From Bog-473 sp963791455 (GTDB lineage: Bacteria > Actinomycetota > Acidimicrobiia > Acidimicrobiales > RAAP-2): a stretch of 64,000 bases of DNA. The stretch is taken from the NCBI GenBank assembly GCA_963791455.1, contig CAWBSM010000002.1, forward strand, positions 682,001-746,000. Reading direction: 5' to 3'. The translations under genes and the position numbers were made by a program. The notes below the pieces were generated by a model that saw only the letters and a list, made by a program, of their open reading frames with translations, had not been told where the DNA came from and made no database searches. This document shows, one piece after another, positions 44,821 to 54,405 of this stretch. Each line of letters begins with the position of its first letter. Positions within the stretch are counted from its first letter, which is position 1.

Positions 44821-46083
44821 TCAGAGCCTGGCGAACGCGGCCGCTTCCTCTTCGAAAGCAGCTGCCGCTTCCTTGTGGACGCTGGGACGCGTCCGCGACA
44901 CGGCGTTGGTGCAGTCGTCGGATGTAACGGCAGGCGCACCACCGGCGAGCGCCCGCTCAAAGGCGAGCTGGGCAGCCCGCTGGGCGGCCAGCGCGAAGTC
45001 GGCAGGCGTGAAGCCCTCCGTGTGCTCGGCGACGTCCTCGGCATCACTCGTCTCCAGGAACTCGGCCGCCAGCTCAGCACGGCCGGCGCTGTCGGGCGCA
45101 CCGATCGGGATGATGAGATCGAAGCGTCCTGGTCGGAGCATGGCTGGATCGATGGAGGCGATGGAGTTGGTTGCCATCACCATGAGTCGACCCGGGCGGG
45201 ACTTGAAAACCGGAATCGCTTTGAGCAGCTCGTTGACGATCGGCTGGCTCTCGGGTCGGCTGGCGCGCGCCGACGCGATTTCGTCCGCCTCGTCGAGGAA
45301 ACACACCAAGCGGTCCACGTGCGCGAGATCTTCCAGCGCGGCACGGAGAGCTGCTGCGCCCGCGGTGCCATGGCCCAGGAGCGAGGGGTGCAGCTCGACG
45401 AACGCCCAGGAAAGTCGGGACGCCATGGCACGGGCAAATGAGGTCTTGCCGGTGCCGGGTGGCCCGAAGAGCATCACCGCCGCGGGCGCTCGGAGACCGA
45501 CACTGTCCGCCAGCTCCGAGTGTGCCAGAGCAGCGACGATCCGGCGCTCCAGGAGCTCCTTGGTGGTCGAGAAACCTTTTATCTCGTCCCACAGGCCCTC
45601 TGCCGGGAAGTGGCCGCCGTAGCGCTCCACGATCTCGAGCTCCTCGGGCACCATGGAGGCAGACCTGATGTAGAAGTGGAGCCCGTCAATCCGGTCGAAC
45701 CCCTGGTGCGCGAACGCGACCTCCCCGACTTGACCCGGCTCGACCAGAGCCAGCATGCGCAGGGCGCCGTGATGGATCGCCTCCTGGTCAAGTTCGCGAA
45801 GCAGCGCAGAGCCGATGCCCCGGTTCCGCCAACTCGGGTGCAGGGCGAGGGCCAGCAGATGAGCATCGCGACCCGCCATACGCGCGATGGCGACGCCAAC
45901 AAGCTGGCCGGAGGCCAATGCCACTGCGGCCGGCTGGTGTTCGTTGAGCGCCTGGACCACGTCGCTGCGGCTATACGCGGCGGCCGTAGCCGTGCCGGCC
46001 ACGTCGATGAGGCGCACGATATCCTCCACCGGAGCCAAGGGGTCCCGGTGGTCCACGCGCTGTACGCGCCATCCCTGCGTCAC
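44821..46083 (-). CDS. GNAT-AAA+ fusion ATPase
   Basis: 420 residues with two domains. Residues about 40-140 are GNAT-like: LALALHPSWRNRGIGSALL contains the acetyl-CoA loop RNRGIGSA (86-93), followed by VAFAHQGFDRIDGLHFYIR. Residues about 165-400 are an AAA+ module of the FtsH/proteasome-related kind: Walker A GPPGTGKTS (207-215), Walker B CFLDEADE (261-268), sensor MATN (303-306) and LRPGRFD (316-322) with arginine fingers. There is no protease domain or transmembrane segment. It could couple ATP-driven remodelling to acetylation or acyl-CoA sensing; the role is unknown. Confidence 0.88.
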   Translation of the reverse strand: MTQGWRVQRVDHRDPLAPVEDIVRLIDVAGTATAAAYSRSDVVQALNEHQPAAVALASGQLVGVAIARMAGRDAHLLALALHPSWRNRGIGSALLRELDQEAIHHGALRMLALVEPGQVGEVAFAHQGFDRIDGLHFYIRSASMVPEELEIVERYGGHFPAEGLWDEIKGFSTTKELLERRIVAALAHSELADSVGLRAPAAVMLFGPPGTGKTSFARAMASRLSWAFVELHPSLLGHGTAGAAALRAALEDLAHVDRLVCFLDEADEIASARASRPESQPIVNELLKAIPVFKSRPGRLMVMATNSIASIDPAMLRPGRFDLIIPIGAPDSAGRAELAAEFLETSDAEDVAEHTEGFTPADFALAAQRAAQLAFERALAGGAPAVTSDDCTNAVSRTRPSVHKEAAAAFEEEAAAFARL

Positions 46084-46747
46084 GCGTCCAGTCTTGCTTC
46101 TTGAGGCCCGACGTGGTGCCGCCCCGAATAGAGCAAACGGTCGCGTCGTGTCACAGACCGTCGTAAACGGCCAGAGAGTGCCAGTTCAAGACAGATACGC
46201 CCCGCTCCGAACAGCTCGTCCGATCGGACAGGTTGAACCCATGGGGCGCCCACTCGTGCCTGAACTGCCCCACTGTCCCGGCAGGACGGGGACAGCAGCC
46301 CCTCTTGGAGTCAACTGCCCACATGAGGCGATCTCGCCATCGCAGTCACCATGCCACTCACCGCCCTGGCGACAAAGGACGGAATCGCATAACTGCGAGG
46401 CGGGGACCGAACCACAGTCCGAACATCGGGACCTCGTCGCCTGCCCGACGTTGAGGAAACCCATCGGACACCCCCTGGCCAATAACAGGGCGGCTCCCTC
46501 CCCGAAAAGTACCCCGACCGCCAATCTGAACCAATGGTCACGACGTCGGGTAATCGCACAGAACCACAGGTAGGCAAGATAACCGAGTTCGAATACGCCG
46601 ATTGAGCTGTGGACGGTTCGAAGAATCCGAGCGTTGGCGCTCAGCTCAGTATTGGCGTCTCCTCGCCGAGTCAGTAGAGCACACCACCTGAGCAGTGCCC
46701 ACTACGGCGTGTGGGGGCAGTCTCGGAGCAGTGAACTACTCGGGTGA
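46084..46747. other. 664-base gap without a recognisable gene
   Basis: Visibly lower GC and mixed short ORFs on both strands, none with family resemblance or a ribosome-binding site. It could be a decayed gene or contain the promoter of the AAA gene at its left end. Confidence 0.45.
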
Positions 46748-47350
46748 TCATGGAGCCTGGGGGTGGATGGTCTCACCTCGGGCCAACATCTTGACAAACT
46801 GGCCGATGCGTCGAGAGCGGGTTTCGGGTTTCTTGGCGTTTCCGATCCTGTAGAGGATGGCGTACCGATTCGCACTTGTGAGCATCTCAAACATCGCCTT
46901 CGCGCGGGGATTGGCACTCAGGGCAGCGAGAAGATCCTCCGGCACCTCAATGCTGGCTTGCCCGGCGTAGGCGGCCTCCCATCGACCGTCCCCTTTTGCC
47001 CGCCGCACCTCGTCTTCGCCGGATCGATGCATTCGGCCGGTGGCGATCAGCCTTTCAGCGATCGCAGCGTTCCGTTGTGACCACGGGCTGCGAGCTTTTC
47101 GAGGCGTGAAACGTCGTCGGAACGTGGTGGAGTCGCGACTCCCTAATTGACCATCAATCCAGCCGAAGCAGATCGCCTCGTCAAGCGCATCGTCGTACGA
47201 GATCGTTGTCGGATCGGCCGTTCCCTTTCTGGCCAATACCAGCCAGACACCTAGAGAATCGGCGTAATGGGTGCTCAACCATCTTCGCCATTCGCCAGCG
47301 TCCACAACCAGTAACTCTGGGAGATCCACGGCGTTCACGCTATCCCCCAT
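46748..47350 (-). CDS. YdeI/OmpD-associated-family protein
   Basis: 200 residues from ATG 47350 (MGDSVNAVDLPELLVV). GVWLVLARKG, YDDALDEAICFGWIDGQ and FTPRKARSPWSQRN match the YdeI-like family (DUF1801-related; some are called bacteriocin-protection). The C-terminal part contains the helical PRAKAMFEMLTSANRYAILY segment. The biochemical role is unknown. Confidence 0.82.
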   Translation of the reverse strand: MGDSVNAVDLPELLVVDAGEWRRWLSTHYADSLGVWLVLARKGTADPTTISYDDALDEAICFGWIDGQLGSRDSTTFRRRFTPRKARSPWSQRNAAIAERLIATGRMHRSGEDEVRRAKGDGRWEAAYAGQASIEVPEDLLAALSANPRAKAMFEMLTSANRYAILYRIGNAKKPETRSRRIGQFVKMLARGETIHPQAP

Positions 47351-47471
47351 GTGTTCGCACGGCGTCACCCAATGTACGGCGTATTGGGACATTTAGCGTT
47401 GGTTCCGGGCATCCACCGATTCGGCGGATTGGGCTGGGCGTGTTGCACCACCTCTCAGCGGGCGAAAGGAG

Positions 47472-47930
47472 TCAGGTCTCGGCTCTTTCGAGAATCACGT
47501 CGAAATCCTTTCGCCACGTTGCGCCACCATCATCGGAGGCGTCCCAGTGCCCATCGATCCGCGCTGGCGTGACGGTGGCGATGAAGCGTTGATGAAAGTC
47601 AGGATCCTGTCGCATTAGTGTCAACTTGCCTTCGACGAATGTCATACGGAACAGGCGTGAGGTCGGCCTCGGGTCGTGGTACAACGCCACGAGCTCACCG
47701 TTCGCATCAGTCCTCCCGAACGCGAAATGCCAAAGTGGCTCTCCCTCGAGATCCGCTTCCAACTCGATGAACGCGTCGCCGAGCCACCGGGCGGTGGCTC
47801 TGCCGTATTGTTCGACATCGAGGGACTCCAAGAACCAGGCGTTGGTAAGCGTCAAGGACCACTCTCCAATCAACACGTCTAGCGGTTCAAGGGCGGGATT
47901 GCGCATAACAGGAGCAAGTAAATATTGCAT
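47472..47930 (-). CDS. DUF1579-like hypothetical protein
   Basis: 152 residues from ATG 47930, or eight fewer from 47906. EPLDVLIGEWSLT, AFIELEADLEGEP, ALYHDPRPTSRLFRMTF and ATVTPARIDGHWDASDDGG follow the pattern of beta-barrel DUF1579/THAP4-like proteins that measure lipid-like or heme ligands. The longer frame to 48080 is not protein-like. No membrane signal. Confidence 0.7.
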   Translation of the reverse strand: MQYLLAPVMRNPALEPLDVLIGEWSLTLTNAWFLESLDVEQYGRATARWLGDAFIELEADLEGEPLWHFAFGRTDANGELVALYHDPRPTSRLFRMTFVEGKLTLMRQDPDFHQRFIATVTPARIDGHWDASDDGGATWRKDFDVILERAET

Positions 47931-48031
47931 CCCATCCCGGCAGCAAGTGGGCGATCGGCGGAGTCGAGCCCGGCCGTCTTCAGGAGGGGCTCGGTGCGAG
48001 GCTGGTGCTCCCCACTCCGATGTAGGCAAGA

Positions 48032-48367
48032 ATGCCTGCAATGGCGTTTGGTCAACAGTCAGGTCCACCGGCCACGGCAACCCAGATTCGGGAGCTGCTG
48101 GCCCTGCTGAAGGACGCTGGTTATTCTGACTTTCGCGACGCGCGCGGCGCCATGGGGTTCACTCAGCGTCAGGCCGGAGGCAAGTTCACTCGCGACGAAG
48201 CGGCAGCGATCATCGACCAGCTCCTGGACACAGAGTCTGACGGGGGAATTTCCGTCGCACCACCAGCGTGGCGGCAATCTGCCCAAGAGCAAACGATGAA
48301 GGCGCTGTCGTCCGAACAACTCGCCGATGAGCTTCGTGGTCGCGGATGGACCGTCATCGAGCCCTAG
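48032..48367 (+). CDS. Hypothetical protein, 111 residues
   Basis: Divergent from the DUF1579-like gene. Two acidic helical stretches (TQIRELLALLKDAGYSDF and TRDEAAAIIDQLL) surround a basic middle. The C-terminus DELRGRGWTVIEP is reminiscent of small actinobacterial regulatory proteins. Family not recognised. Confidence 0.6.
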   Translation: MPAMAFGQQSGPPATATQIRELLALLKDAGYSDFRDARGAMGFTQRQAGGKFTRDEAAAIIDQLLDTESDGGISVAPPAWRQSAQEQTMKALSSEQLADELRGRGWTVIEP

Positions 48368-48581
48368 TCCTGGCGCATGGGGGCACAGTCTCAATGGTGA
48401 CGACGCTCGCGCGTTACGAGGCAACTCTTGGATCTCCCGATCCGTCGGGCTGTCCACCCGCACGCTGATCGCAGCGGCCGACCTGTCGGGACCATCTCGG
48501 CCGCTCGCAGGAGCAAGCGTCCCGCCCCTCCAGACCCTGAAAAGTGTGTCCGTGATCCGGCCGATCTGGGCGTTCTACAGA

Positions 48582-48605
48582 TTAGTTTGTGGATACACTA
48601 ATTAG
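48582..48605 (+). promoter_or_regulatory. Candidate MarR operator overlapping the marR start region
   Basis: TTAGTTT-GTGGAT-ACACTAA is an imperfect inverted repeat (6 of 7 positions) ending eight bases before the marR ATG. TACACT could serve as a -10 box for a leaderless transcript. This fits autorepression, the usual MarR logic. Confidence 0.45.
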
Positions 48606-48608
48606 CGT

Positions 48609-49097
48609 ATGCAACGAAATGCCCAGACCACTGACTCCAGCCAGGAGTCCGTTGTGGACGCTGTGCTCAGTGCCAGCCGAGTGCTCGTAGCTATCGCCGC
48701 TCGTTCGCTGGCCGATGCCGGCGAGGAGGTCACCCTCACTCAGTACCGTTCGCTCGTCGTCCTTGCTTCGCGCGGGCCGCAGAGCATGGCCGAACTGGCC
48801 GAGGCGGTTGCGGTCACCCCGCCCACTGCCTCGCGACTGTGCGATCGACTCGTAAAGAAGGGCCTCGTTCGTCGACGGACCGACCGCCACGACCGCCGCC
48901 AAGTGCACATCGCGTTGACGCAAACGGGTCGCGACCTTGTCGACGCGGTGACCGCTCGCCGGCGCCAGGAGATCGCCGACCTACTGACTGCCGTCCCAAT
49001 CAAGACCCAGCGTTCGGTCGCGGTCGCCCTGACGCAATTGGCCCAGGCTGCAGGTGAGGTGCCCGAACAGGACTGGAGCGCCGGGTGGGATCTGTGA
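48609..49097 (+). CDS. MarR-family transcriptional regulator
   Basis: 162 residues with the MarR winged helix: TLTQYRSLVVLASRGPQSMA, the recognition helix (TPPTASRLCDRLVKKGLV) and the wing RRTDRHDRRQVHIALT. Its end overlaps the CLC gene (GTGA at 49094-49097), so it is probably co-translated with the channel and controls it. The ligand is unknown. Confidence 0.9.
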   Translation: MQRNAQTTDSSQESVVDAVLSASRVLVAIAARSLADAGEEVTLTQYRSLVVLASRGPQSMAELAEAVAVTPPTASRLCDRLVKKGLVRRRTDRHDRRQVHIALTQTGRDLVDAVTARRRQEIADLLTAVPIKTQRSVAVALTQLAQAAGEVPEQDWSAGWDL

Positions 49098-51166
49098 GCG
49101 AGCAGGGCGACACCCCCCATCCCAGCCGTGCCGTGTGGGCCAGGGGTCTCAGCGCACGAGCGGGGCGCTGGGTGGCTTCTGCGTCCTACCTCAAGAAGTG
49201 GAGTGTTCTCGGTGTGGTGATCGGCGCCGTGGCCGGTGTCGGTGCCATCGTGTTCTACGAGGCGCTCGTCGTCTGCACCCACTTCTTCTTGACCGTCCTC
49301 GCCGGCTACCAGGTGCCGACGCCCAAAGGTGAAGGCGGCCTGGCAGCGTCCAGCTCGCCCGCACGCCCCTGGGCCCTCCCACTCATAGCCGGGGGTGGCG
49401 CGCTACTCGGGGCGGCACTGGTCTTTCGCATCGCCCCGGAAGCGCACGGGCACGGCACCGACGCTGCCATCTCGGCGGTGCACCACAACCCACGGGGGGT
49501 CCGTTTCCGTGCTGTCATCGTCAAGATCGTGGCATCGGCACTCACCATCGGTTCGGGTGGTTCGGGCGGCCGAGAAGGCCCGACGGGCCAGGTCAGCGCC
49601 GGCTTCGGATCGCTGCTGGCCCGCAGCCTCGACCTCGAGCCCGCCGACGGGAGGATCGCGGTCGCCACCGGAATCGGCTCGGGCGTCGGGGCCATCTTCG
49701 GGGCTCCGCTGGGCGGTGCCGTGCTTGCCACCGAGATCCTCTACCGCGACGATTTCGACCCCGCCGCGCTGTTGCCCAGCTTCATCGCCTCAGTCGTCAG
49801 CTTCGTGGTGTTCGGGGCCGCGGAAGGGTTTTCGCCTCTCTTCGGCTACGTCGCCACCTACCACTTCACCGATCCGGTCCAGCTCCTCTGGTTCGCCCTC
49901 ATCGGACTTCTGGCCGGCCTCATCGGGCTCCTCTACGCCAAGGGCTTCTATGGGTTGGCCGACCTTTTCAGGCGATCTCCCCTGTCCCGGTCGGTGGCTC
50001 CGGCGGTCGGAGGCCTCATGGTCGGAGCCATCGCCATCGCCGTGCCCCAGGTCATCGGCACCGGCTACGGCTGGGTGCAGCAGTGCCTCACCCACCAAGG
50101 CATCGAGTCCATCCCGTTGTGGATCGTGCTGATCGTCCCCTTCGCGCGGATTCTGGCCACTGGTCTGTCCATCGGCTCGGGAGGGTCGGGCGGGATCTTC
50201 GGTCCCGGGATCGTGATCGGAGCCTTTCTCGGCGCTGGGGTGTGGCGGGTGTTCGACCCGGTGTTCCCGTCGATGGGGCATGACCCGGCCCCCTACGTGA
50301 TCGTCGGCATGATGAGCTGTTTCGGAGGCATCTCACGCGCACCGCTGGCGGTCATGCTCATGGTGGCCGAGATGACCGGAAGCCTTTCCATCCTCACGCC
50401 CGCCATGATCGCCGTCGGCATCTCGTGGCTGATCGTGCGCCGCAGCGACGACACCATGTACCGCAGCCAACTGAAGAGCCGCTCTGAAGCCCCGTCCCAG
50501 CGCCTCTTGGCCGGGTTGCCGCTCCTTGGGGTGATCCCGGTCGCCCGGGCCATGGCAAAGCCCAAGCTGGTGATCACGGCGCAATGCGACGTCGACAGTG
50601 TCCGATGTGCGCTCCTCGACGCGGGTCTCAGCGGAGCACCGGTGGTTGACCAAGCTGGTCGACTCGAAGGGACCATCGCCCGATCGAGGATCGAGACGTC
50701 CGGCGACGGCCAGCACGGAGTCGGAGATCTCGTCGATGCGGGAGCTCCCACCGTCTCAGACTCCAGCCGCCTCAATGTGGCGCTCGAGAGCCTTACCGCC
50801 GCGCCGCAATCATGGGTCCCCGTCCTCGATGACGAACGCCGGGTCGTCGGAACGCTGTCCGTCTCCGACGTGGTGCGAGCCTACCGCCAGGAATTGGTCA
50901 CGAGCGCCGAAGGGATGAATGATCTCGGGGCTATGACCGGCGCGGCCCAGGTGACTGTCACGGCGGCGTCACCGGTGGCGGGCAAAAGGCTTCGCCAGGC
51001 CGGACTCCCCGCCGGGCTTCTCATCACGTCGATCTCGCGTGGAGACAAGGTGTTCTTCCCGACCGGTGACGCCATACTCACCATCGGTGATCGGCTGACC
51101 GTGATCGGACAAGGGTTCGACCTGACTCGGATCGGAGCTACCACGCCGGTGGGTGTGACCAAGTAG
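49094..51166 (+). CDS. CLC chloride channel/transporter with CBS and RCK_C domains
   Basis: 690 residues from GTG 49094, overlapping marR by four bases. CLC core: GSGGSGGREGPTGQV (filter and gating Glu in the GREGP motif) and GSGGSGGIFGPGIVIG, with about ten or more hydrophobic spans up to about residue 440. It is followed by a CBS pair (CALLDAGLSGAPVVDQAGRL, WVPVLDDERRVVGTLSVSDV) and a C-terminal RCK_C/TrkA-C domain (GKRLRQAGLPAGLLITSISR, GDRLTVIGQGFDL). The CBS and RCK_C tail suggests gating by nucleotides or ions. An alternative start is GTG 49085. Confidence 0.9.
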   Translation: MSEQGDTPHPSRAVWARGLSARAGRWVASASYLKKWSVLGVVIGAVAGVGAIVFYEALVVCTHFFLTVLAGYQVPTPKGEGGLAASSSPARPWALPLIAGGGALLGAALVFRIAPEAHGHGTDAAISAVHHNPRGVRFRAVIVKIVASALTIGSGGSGGREGPTGQVSAGFGSLLARSLDLEPADGRIAVATGIGSGVGAIFGAPLGGAVLATEILYRDDFDPAALLPSFIASVVSFVVFGAAEGFSPLFGYVATYHFTDPVQLLWFALIGLLAGLIGLLYAKGFYGLADLFRRSPLSRSVAPAVGGLMVGAIAIAVPQVIGTGYGWVQQCLTHQGIESIPLWIVLIVPFARILATGLSIGSGGSGGIFGPGIVIGAFLGAGVWRVFDPVFPSMGHDPAPYVIVGMMSCFGGISRAPLAVMLMVAEMTGSLSILTPAMIAVGISWLIVRRSDDTMYRSQLKSRSEAPSQRLLAGLPLLGVIPVARAMAKPKLVITAQCDVDSVRCALLDAGLSGAPVVDQAGRLEGTIARSRIETSGDGQHGVGDLVDAGAPTVSDSSRLNVALESLTAAPQSWVPVLDDERRVVGTLSVSDVVRAYRQELVTSAEGMNDLGAMTGAAQVTVTAASPVAGKRLRQAGLPAGLLITSISRGDKVFFPTGDAILTIGDRLTVIGQGFDLTRIGATTPVGVTK

Positions 51167-51359
51167 GAAGGTGCTGCGGGTAGGAGCACCGCCCAAGTTG
51201 GCCTGCCAAATAGGCGTCCACAAGAGCGGGCCCAAACCCCAATGGTTGCCATCGCCTTGGTCCCTCGGAGCCCGAGATTGTCGAATCGGTGAGCCGAACC
51301 TGAGCCATCGCCGGCGCGCCGTGCGAAAATGGGGACAAACTGATCAAAGCGAGGAATCC

Positions 51360-52109
51360 ATGGATGAGATTCGTGCCTATCGGGACCAGATAGCCCTCGT
51401 CGCAGCAGTCGTTCTGCCGCTTGGTGTGGCTGCCATCCTCGTGCCATTCCGATCGAGCTTCGCCAACACCGCATCCGCACTGATCTTCGTCGCGGTCATC
51501 GTGGCCGTTGCGGCATTGGGCAACCGCTTCTCCGGGTTCGTGGCCACCGTCTCTGCAACCTTGTGGTTCGACTTCTTCCTCACGCGCCCCTACGAGAGGT
51601 TCGCCATTACCCACCGGCCCGACATCGAGACTGCCGTGAGCCTCTTCGTGGTGGGGATCATCGTGACCGAGCTCGCGGCCCGCAACCGCCTCCACCATGC
51701 GACTGCAGCCGAGGAAGCGGATTTTGTCGGTCTCATTCACGACGTTTCGGAACTCGCTACCTCGGGCGCCTCTTCCCGAGAGGTGGTTGAACGCGTGCGG
51801 AACGAGCTCATTGCCCTGCTGCACCTTCAAGCCTGCCGCTACGAATCGGGAACGGCGGAGCGTCCCGTGATGCGGCTGGAGCACGACGGGCGCGTCTTCC
51901 TCGGGGGGAGGGTCTGGGGGGTCCATCGCATGGGGTTGCCCGGTCCAGAGATCGAACTGCTGGTGCAAGTGCAGGGCCACACCTTGGGCCGATTTGTCCT
52001 AACTCCCACCCCTGGGTATCCGGTGTCGTACGAACGACGGGTGGTAGCCGTGGCCCTCGCTGATCAGGTCGGCCCGTCGTTGCGACCCCTACTCGGCTCT
52101 CGTGTGTAA
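51360..52109 (+). CDS. DUF4118 membrane sensor fragment without kinase
   Basis: 249 residues from ATG 51360. The four-helix DUF4118 domain of KdpD-like sensors is present (IALVAAVVLPLGVAAILVPF, ALIFVAVIVAVAALGNR, FSGFVATVSATLWFDFFLT, ETAVSLFVVGIIVTELAAR). A GAF-like cytoplasmic part follows (about residues 120-245). There are no HisKA or HATPase_c motifs, so it cannot signal as a histidine kinase alone. It follows the CLC gene by 193 bases on the same strand. Confidence 0.8.
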   Translation: MDEIRAYRDQIALVAAVVLPLGVAAILVPFRSSFANTASALIFVAVIVAVAALGNRFSGFVATVSATLWFDFFLTRPYERFAITHRPDIETAVSLFVVGIIVTELAARNRLHHATAAEEADFVGLIHDVSELATSGASSREVVERVRNELIALLHLQACRYESGTAERPVMRLEHDGRVFLGGRVWGVHRMGLPGPEIELLVQVQGHTLGRFVLTPTPGYPVSYERRVVAVALADQVGPSLRPLLGSRV

Positions 52110-52392
52110 AGCCGCCAACGTTGGCACTAAGGCGGCGCATCGTAGGTACGGGATTCCCCCTTGGAGTTGACGATGGGCAGGTCCTCGCCCAGCAGGAAAC
52201 AGTCGCGAGCGCTTAGCCCATCAAGAGCTGTCCGGGAGACACCAAACACCAACCAACGTCGAGCACGCAGGTGTCCCCGTGGTCGTGGTCTCAGCTTTGT
52301 CTACCCCAGCCGTTGCCCGGCCGCCCACAGGATCGCACTGATGGACGACTGCAAAACGCTTCAGCCTCCCGCCGAACGAGGCCAATGATCCC
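52110..52392. other. Spacer with no convincing gene
   Basis: A 75-codon ORF (52161-52388) is Arg/Pro-rich without family resemblance and may be upstream debris of the hydrolase remnant that follows. Confidence 0.4.
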
Positions 52393-52640
52393 TTGGCCTC
52401 ACCAGTCCACGGCCAGTTTCACCATTTCCCCCCGACCATGATCCTGGCGTCGACGGACGAGGTCTTACTGGACGATGCTCAGACGATGACCGAGAGACTT
52501 GCAAAAGCTGGAACTGATGTGACCTCACACTTCGTGCCCAAAATGCACCACCTCTGGCCGACTCTTGAACCAGGTCAGGCCTTCAAGGCCAGGATTGCCG
52601 ACCAGGCAGTGATCTTGAGGGATATCGAGGTGGTTCCGCC
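52393..52640 (+). pseudogene. Alpha/beta-hydrolase C-terminal fragment
   Basis: FPPTMILASTDEVLLDDAQT, MTERLAKAGTDVTSHFVPKM and HHLWPTLEPGQAF match the end of HSL-type (hydrolase_3) lipases, including the catalytic Asp region (SDE) and His. The nucleophile Gly-x-Ser-x-Gly half is absent upstream. The remaining frame to 52713 runs into the antisense of the next gene. Confidence 0.7.
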
Positions 52641-52642
52641 GG

Positions 52643-54130
52643 CTAAAACTGCACCCGTTCGGCGAACGCCAGCACTTGGGCCTGGTCCGCCTGGAGGATG
52701 TATCCCGCTTTGATGTCCTCGGCCGTCGCCTTCGTATAGTCCTTCAGATAGCCCGATCTCGAACCGTAGAACGACTTGAGCTGGGATGGGCTGAAGGGAA
52801 GTGTCGACCCGAAGAGGACGCAGAATCCGGCTGATCCGGGTGGTGTCACGTTCGAGTACGCCGCAACCGGGACCTGTTCCCACGGACCCTGGATACCTCC
52901 TATTGCCGCGCCGCGGCTGTTCGTCTGCACGGTGAGCGCACTGTCGTTTTCCTGCACGTCCATCCGTGGCGCCCTTGGCGGTGGCGTACCGGTCTGCATC
53001 CATGTGTTGACGGCAGACAACGCGGCCTCGAAGATGAAATGGCTCGGTGCCTCGTCGACCGAGCTGCAGCCGAGGGATTGCAGCGAGGAAGGCGTGACGA
53101 TGTAGGAGTCCGCATGAGAGGCGCCGGCAACGTCCCAGAGCCTGACGAAGCGCGTGTCGGGTTGCCGAGCCCGGTAGTACTGCCCGAAGGTCTCATCCGT
53201 CTCGGTGATCATCATGAGGACCGGGACGCCGATGTCCGTGCGGATCCGCACTGCGCCGCCGAAGGTACCGCCACTCGGAGAAGCCCCGGGAATCCCGACT
53301 GCTCCGCCGGCCCGAGAGTGGACCAAGAAGCCGTTGAAGACGCGGTACAACGGCTGGACGGCGTTGATGTACGTGGTCAGGTAGAGCGCAGACTGAGACT
53401 CACCGACGGCCAGGAGTCGCTTCGGGTGCAGGGGGGCCAAGGGGTTCGAGTGGCCGCCGACGAGGAGAGCCCGCGCGGCCTGGGTGTAGATGTCGTAGGA
53501 GAACTGGTCGCCCGGATCCGTCAAGGAGCCGTAGCGCGCCGGATCCTTCTGACGCAGATTGTCAATCCCCACCTGCTGTGCGGAGACACCTACCCAGGCG
53601 AACCCGGCGCGTTCGAGTTCCGGCGACAGATACACCGAGTCGACGGCCCCGTCTCCCCCGCCGCTGACGTTCAACCACTCCACGACGACCGTCCCGTTGA
53701 ACCGCGAGGGGTCGGTGGGCATCCGGACCACGATCCGCGTGCGATACGGCGCGCTCTGAGCGGGGGCGACCTTCCATGTTCCGGCGTCGTTCTCAGGTCC
53801 CGTTGCTTGGTAGGAATACGCCGTTCCCGACGTGAAGTACTCTCGCTGTTCGTATCCTGCGGCCTTGAGGGAAGGCCCCCAGGCTCCAGCGATGAGATAC
53901 GCGTCGTCCGCCGGCTCGACCGGACCACTAAGCTGAGCCGCTTGACCACCACTGGGAGCGTCGGCCTGAGCTGAGGTTGCGGCAGAAGCGGGCATCGATC
54001 CAATCGCGTGCTCACCGATGAAACCGGTTCCGGTCAGCCCCAACGCCGTCACGAACACAGCGGTTAAGGCTCGTCCGGTTCTGCTTGAGGAACATTTCAT
54101 CCTCGACCGCCGACGTTTCTTTGTGGTCAC
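52643..54130 (-). CDS. Secreted alpha/beta-hydrolase-domain protein
   Basis: 495 residues from GTG 54130 (MTTKKRRRSRMKCSSS), with GAAGG eight bases before it; ATG 54100 is an alternative. A Tat/Sec-type leader (ALTAVFVTALGLTGTGFIG) comes first. The core follows the PF20091-type alpha/beta-hydrolase layout: VVVEWLNVSGGGDGAV, WVGVSAQQVGIDNL, LLAVGESQSALYLTTYINAV (nucleophile Ser in GESQS), PVLMMITETDETFG and DVAGASHADSY with a catalytic His. The substrate is probably an extracellular ester or lactone. Confidence 0.8.
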   Translation of the reverse strand: MTTKKRRRSRMKCSSSRTGRALTAVFVTALGLTGTGFIGEHAIGSMPASAATSAQADAPSGGQAAQLSGPVEPADDAYLIAGAWGPSLKAAGYEQREYFTSGTAYSYQATGPENDAGTWKVAPAQSAPYRTRIVVRMPTDPSRFNGTVVVEWLNVSGGGDGAVDSVYLSPELERAGFAWVGVSAQQVGIDNLRQKDPARYGSLTDPGDQFSYDIYTQAARALLVGGHSNPLAPLHPKRLLAVGESQSALYLTTYINAVQPLYRVFNGFLVHSRAGGAVGIPGASPSGGTFGGAVRIRTDIGVPVLMMITETDETFGQYYRARQPDTRFVRLWDVAGASHADSYIVTPSSLQSLGCSSVDEAPSHFIFEAALSAVNTWMQTGTPPPRAPRMDVQENDSALTVQTNSRGAAIGGIQGPWEQVPVAAYSNVTPPGSAGFCVLFGSTLPFSPSQLKSFYGSRSGYLKDYTKATAEDIKAGYILQADQAQVLAFAERVQF

Positions 54131-54405
54131 GGGAATACCTTCATTCTTCCTTCTGCGCTTCGATGAGCCAGCACCGCGTGCGCGCTGGACGGATCGACAC
54201 GCACGGAGATCCGCCACGAGTCAGAGAGCCACGCTACCGGCGTTTGCGAGCCGGGAGGTACGCGGGTGTGCGACAGCCATGTCGGATGATGTCTCGATAG
54301 CCCCCGCTTTTTGCCGCTCGCGACGACTGGTAGTTGCCGGCCCATCTGGCGAGTACACGACTCGGGAGTTATCGAAACGAGCCCGCCCGAGGACGCCCTT
54401 CTGGA

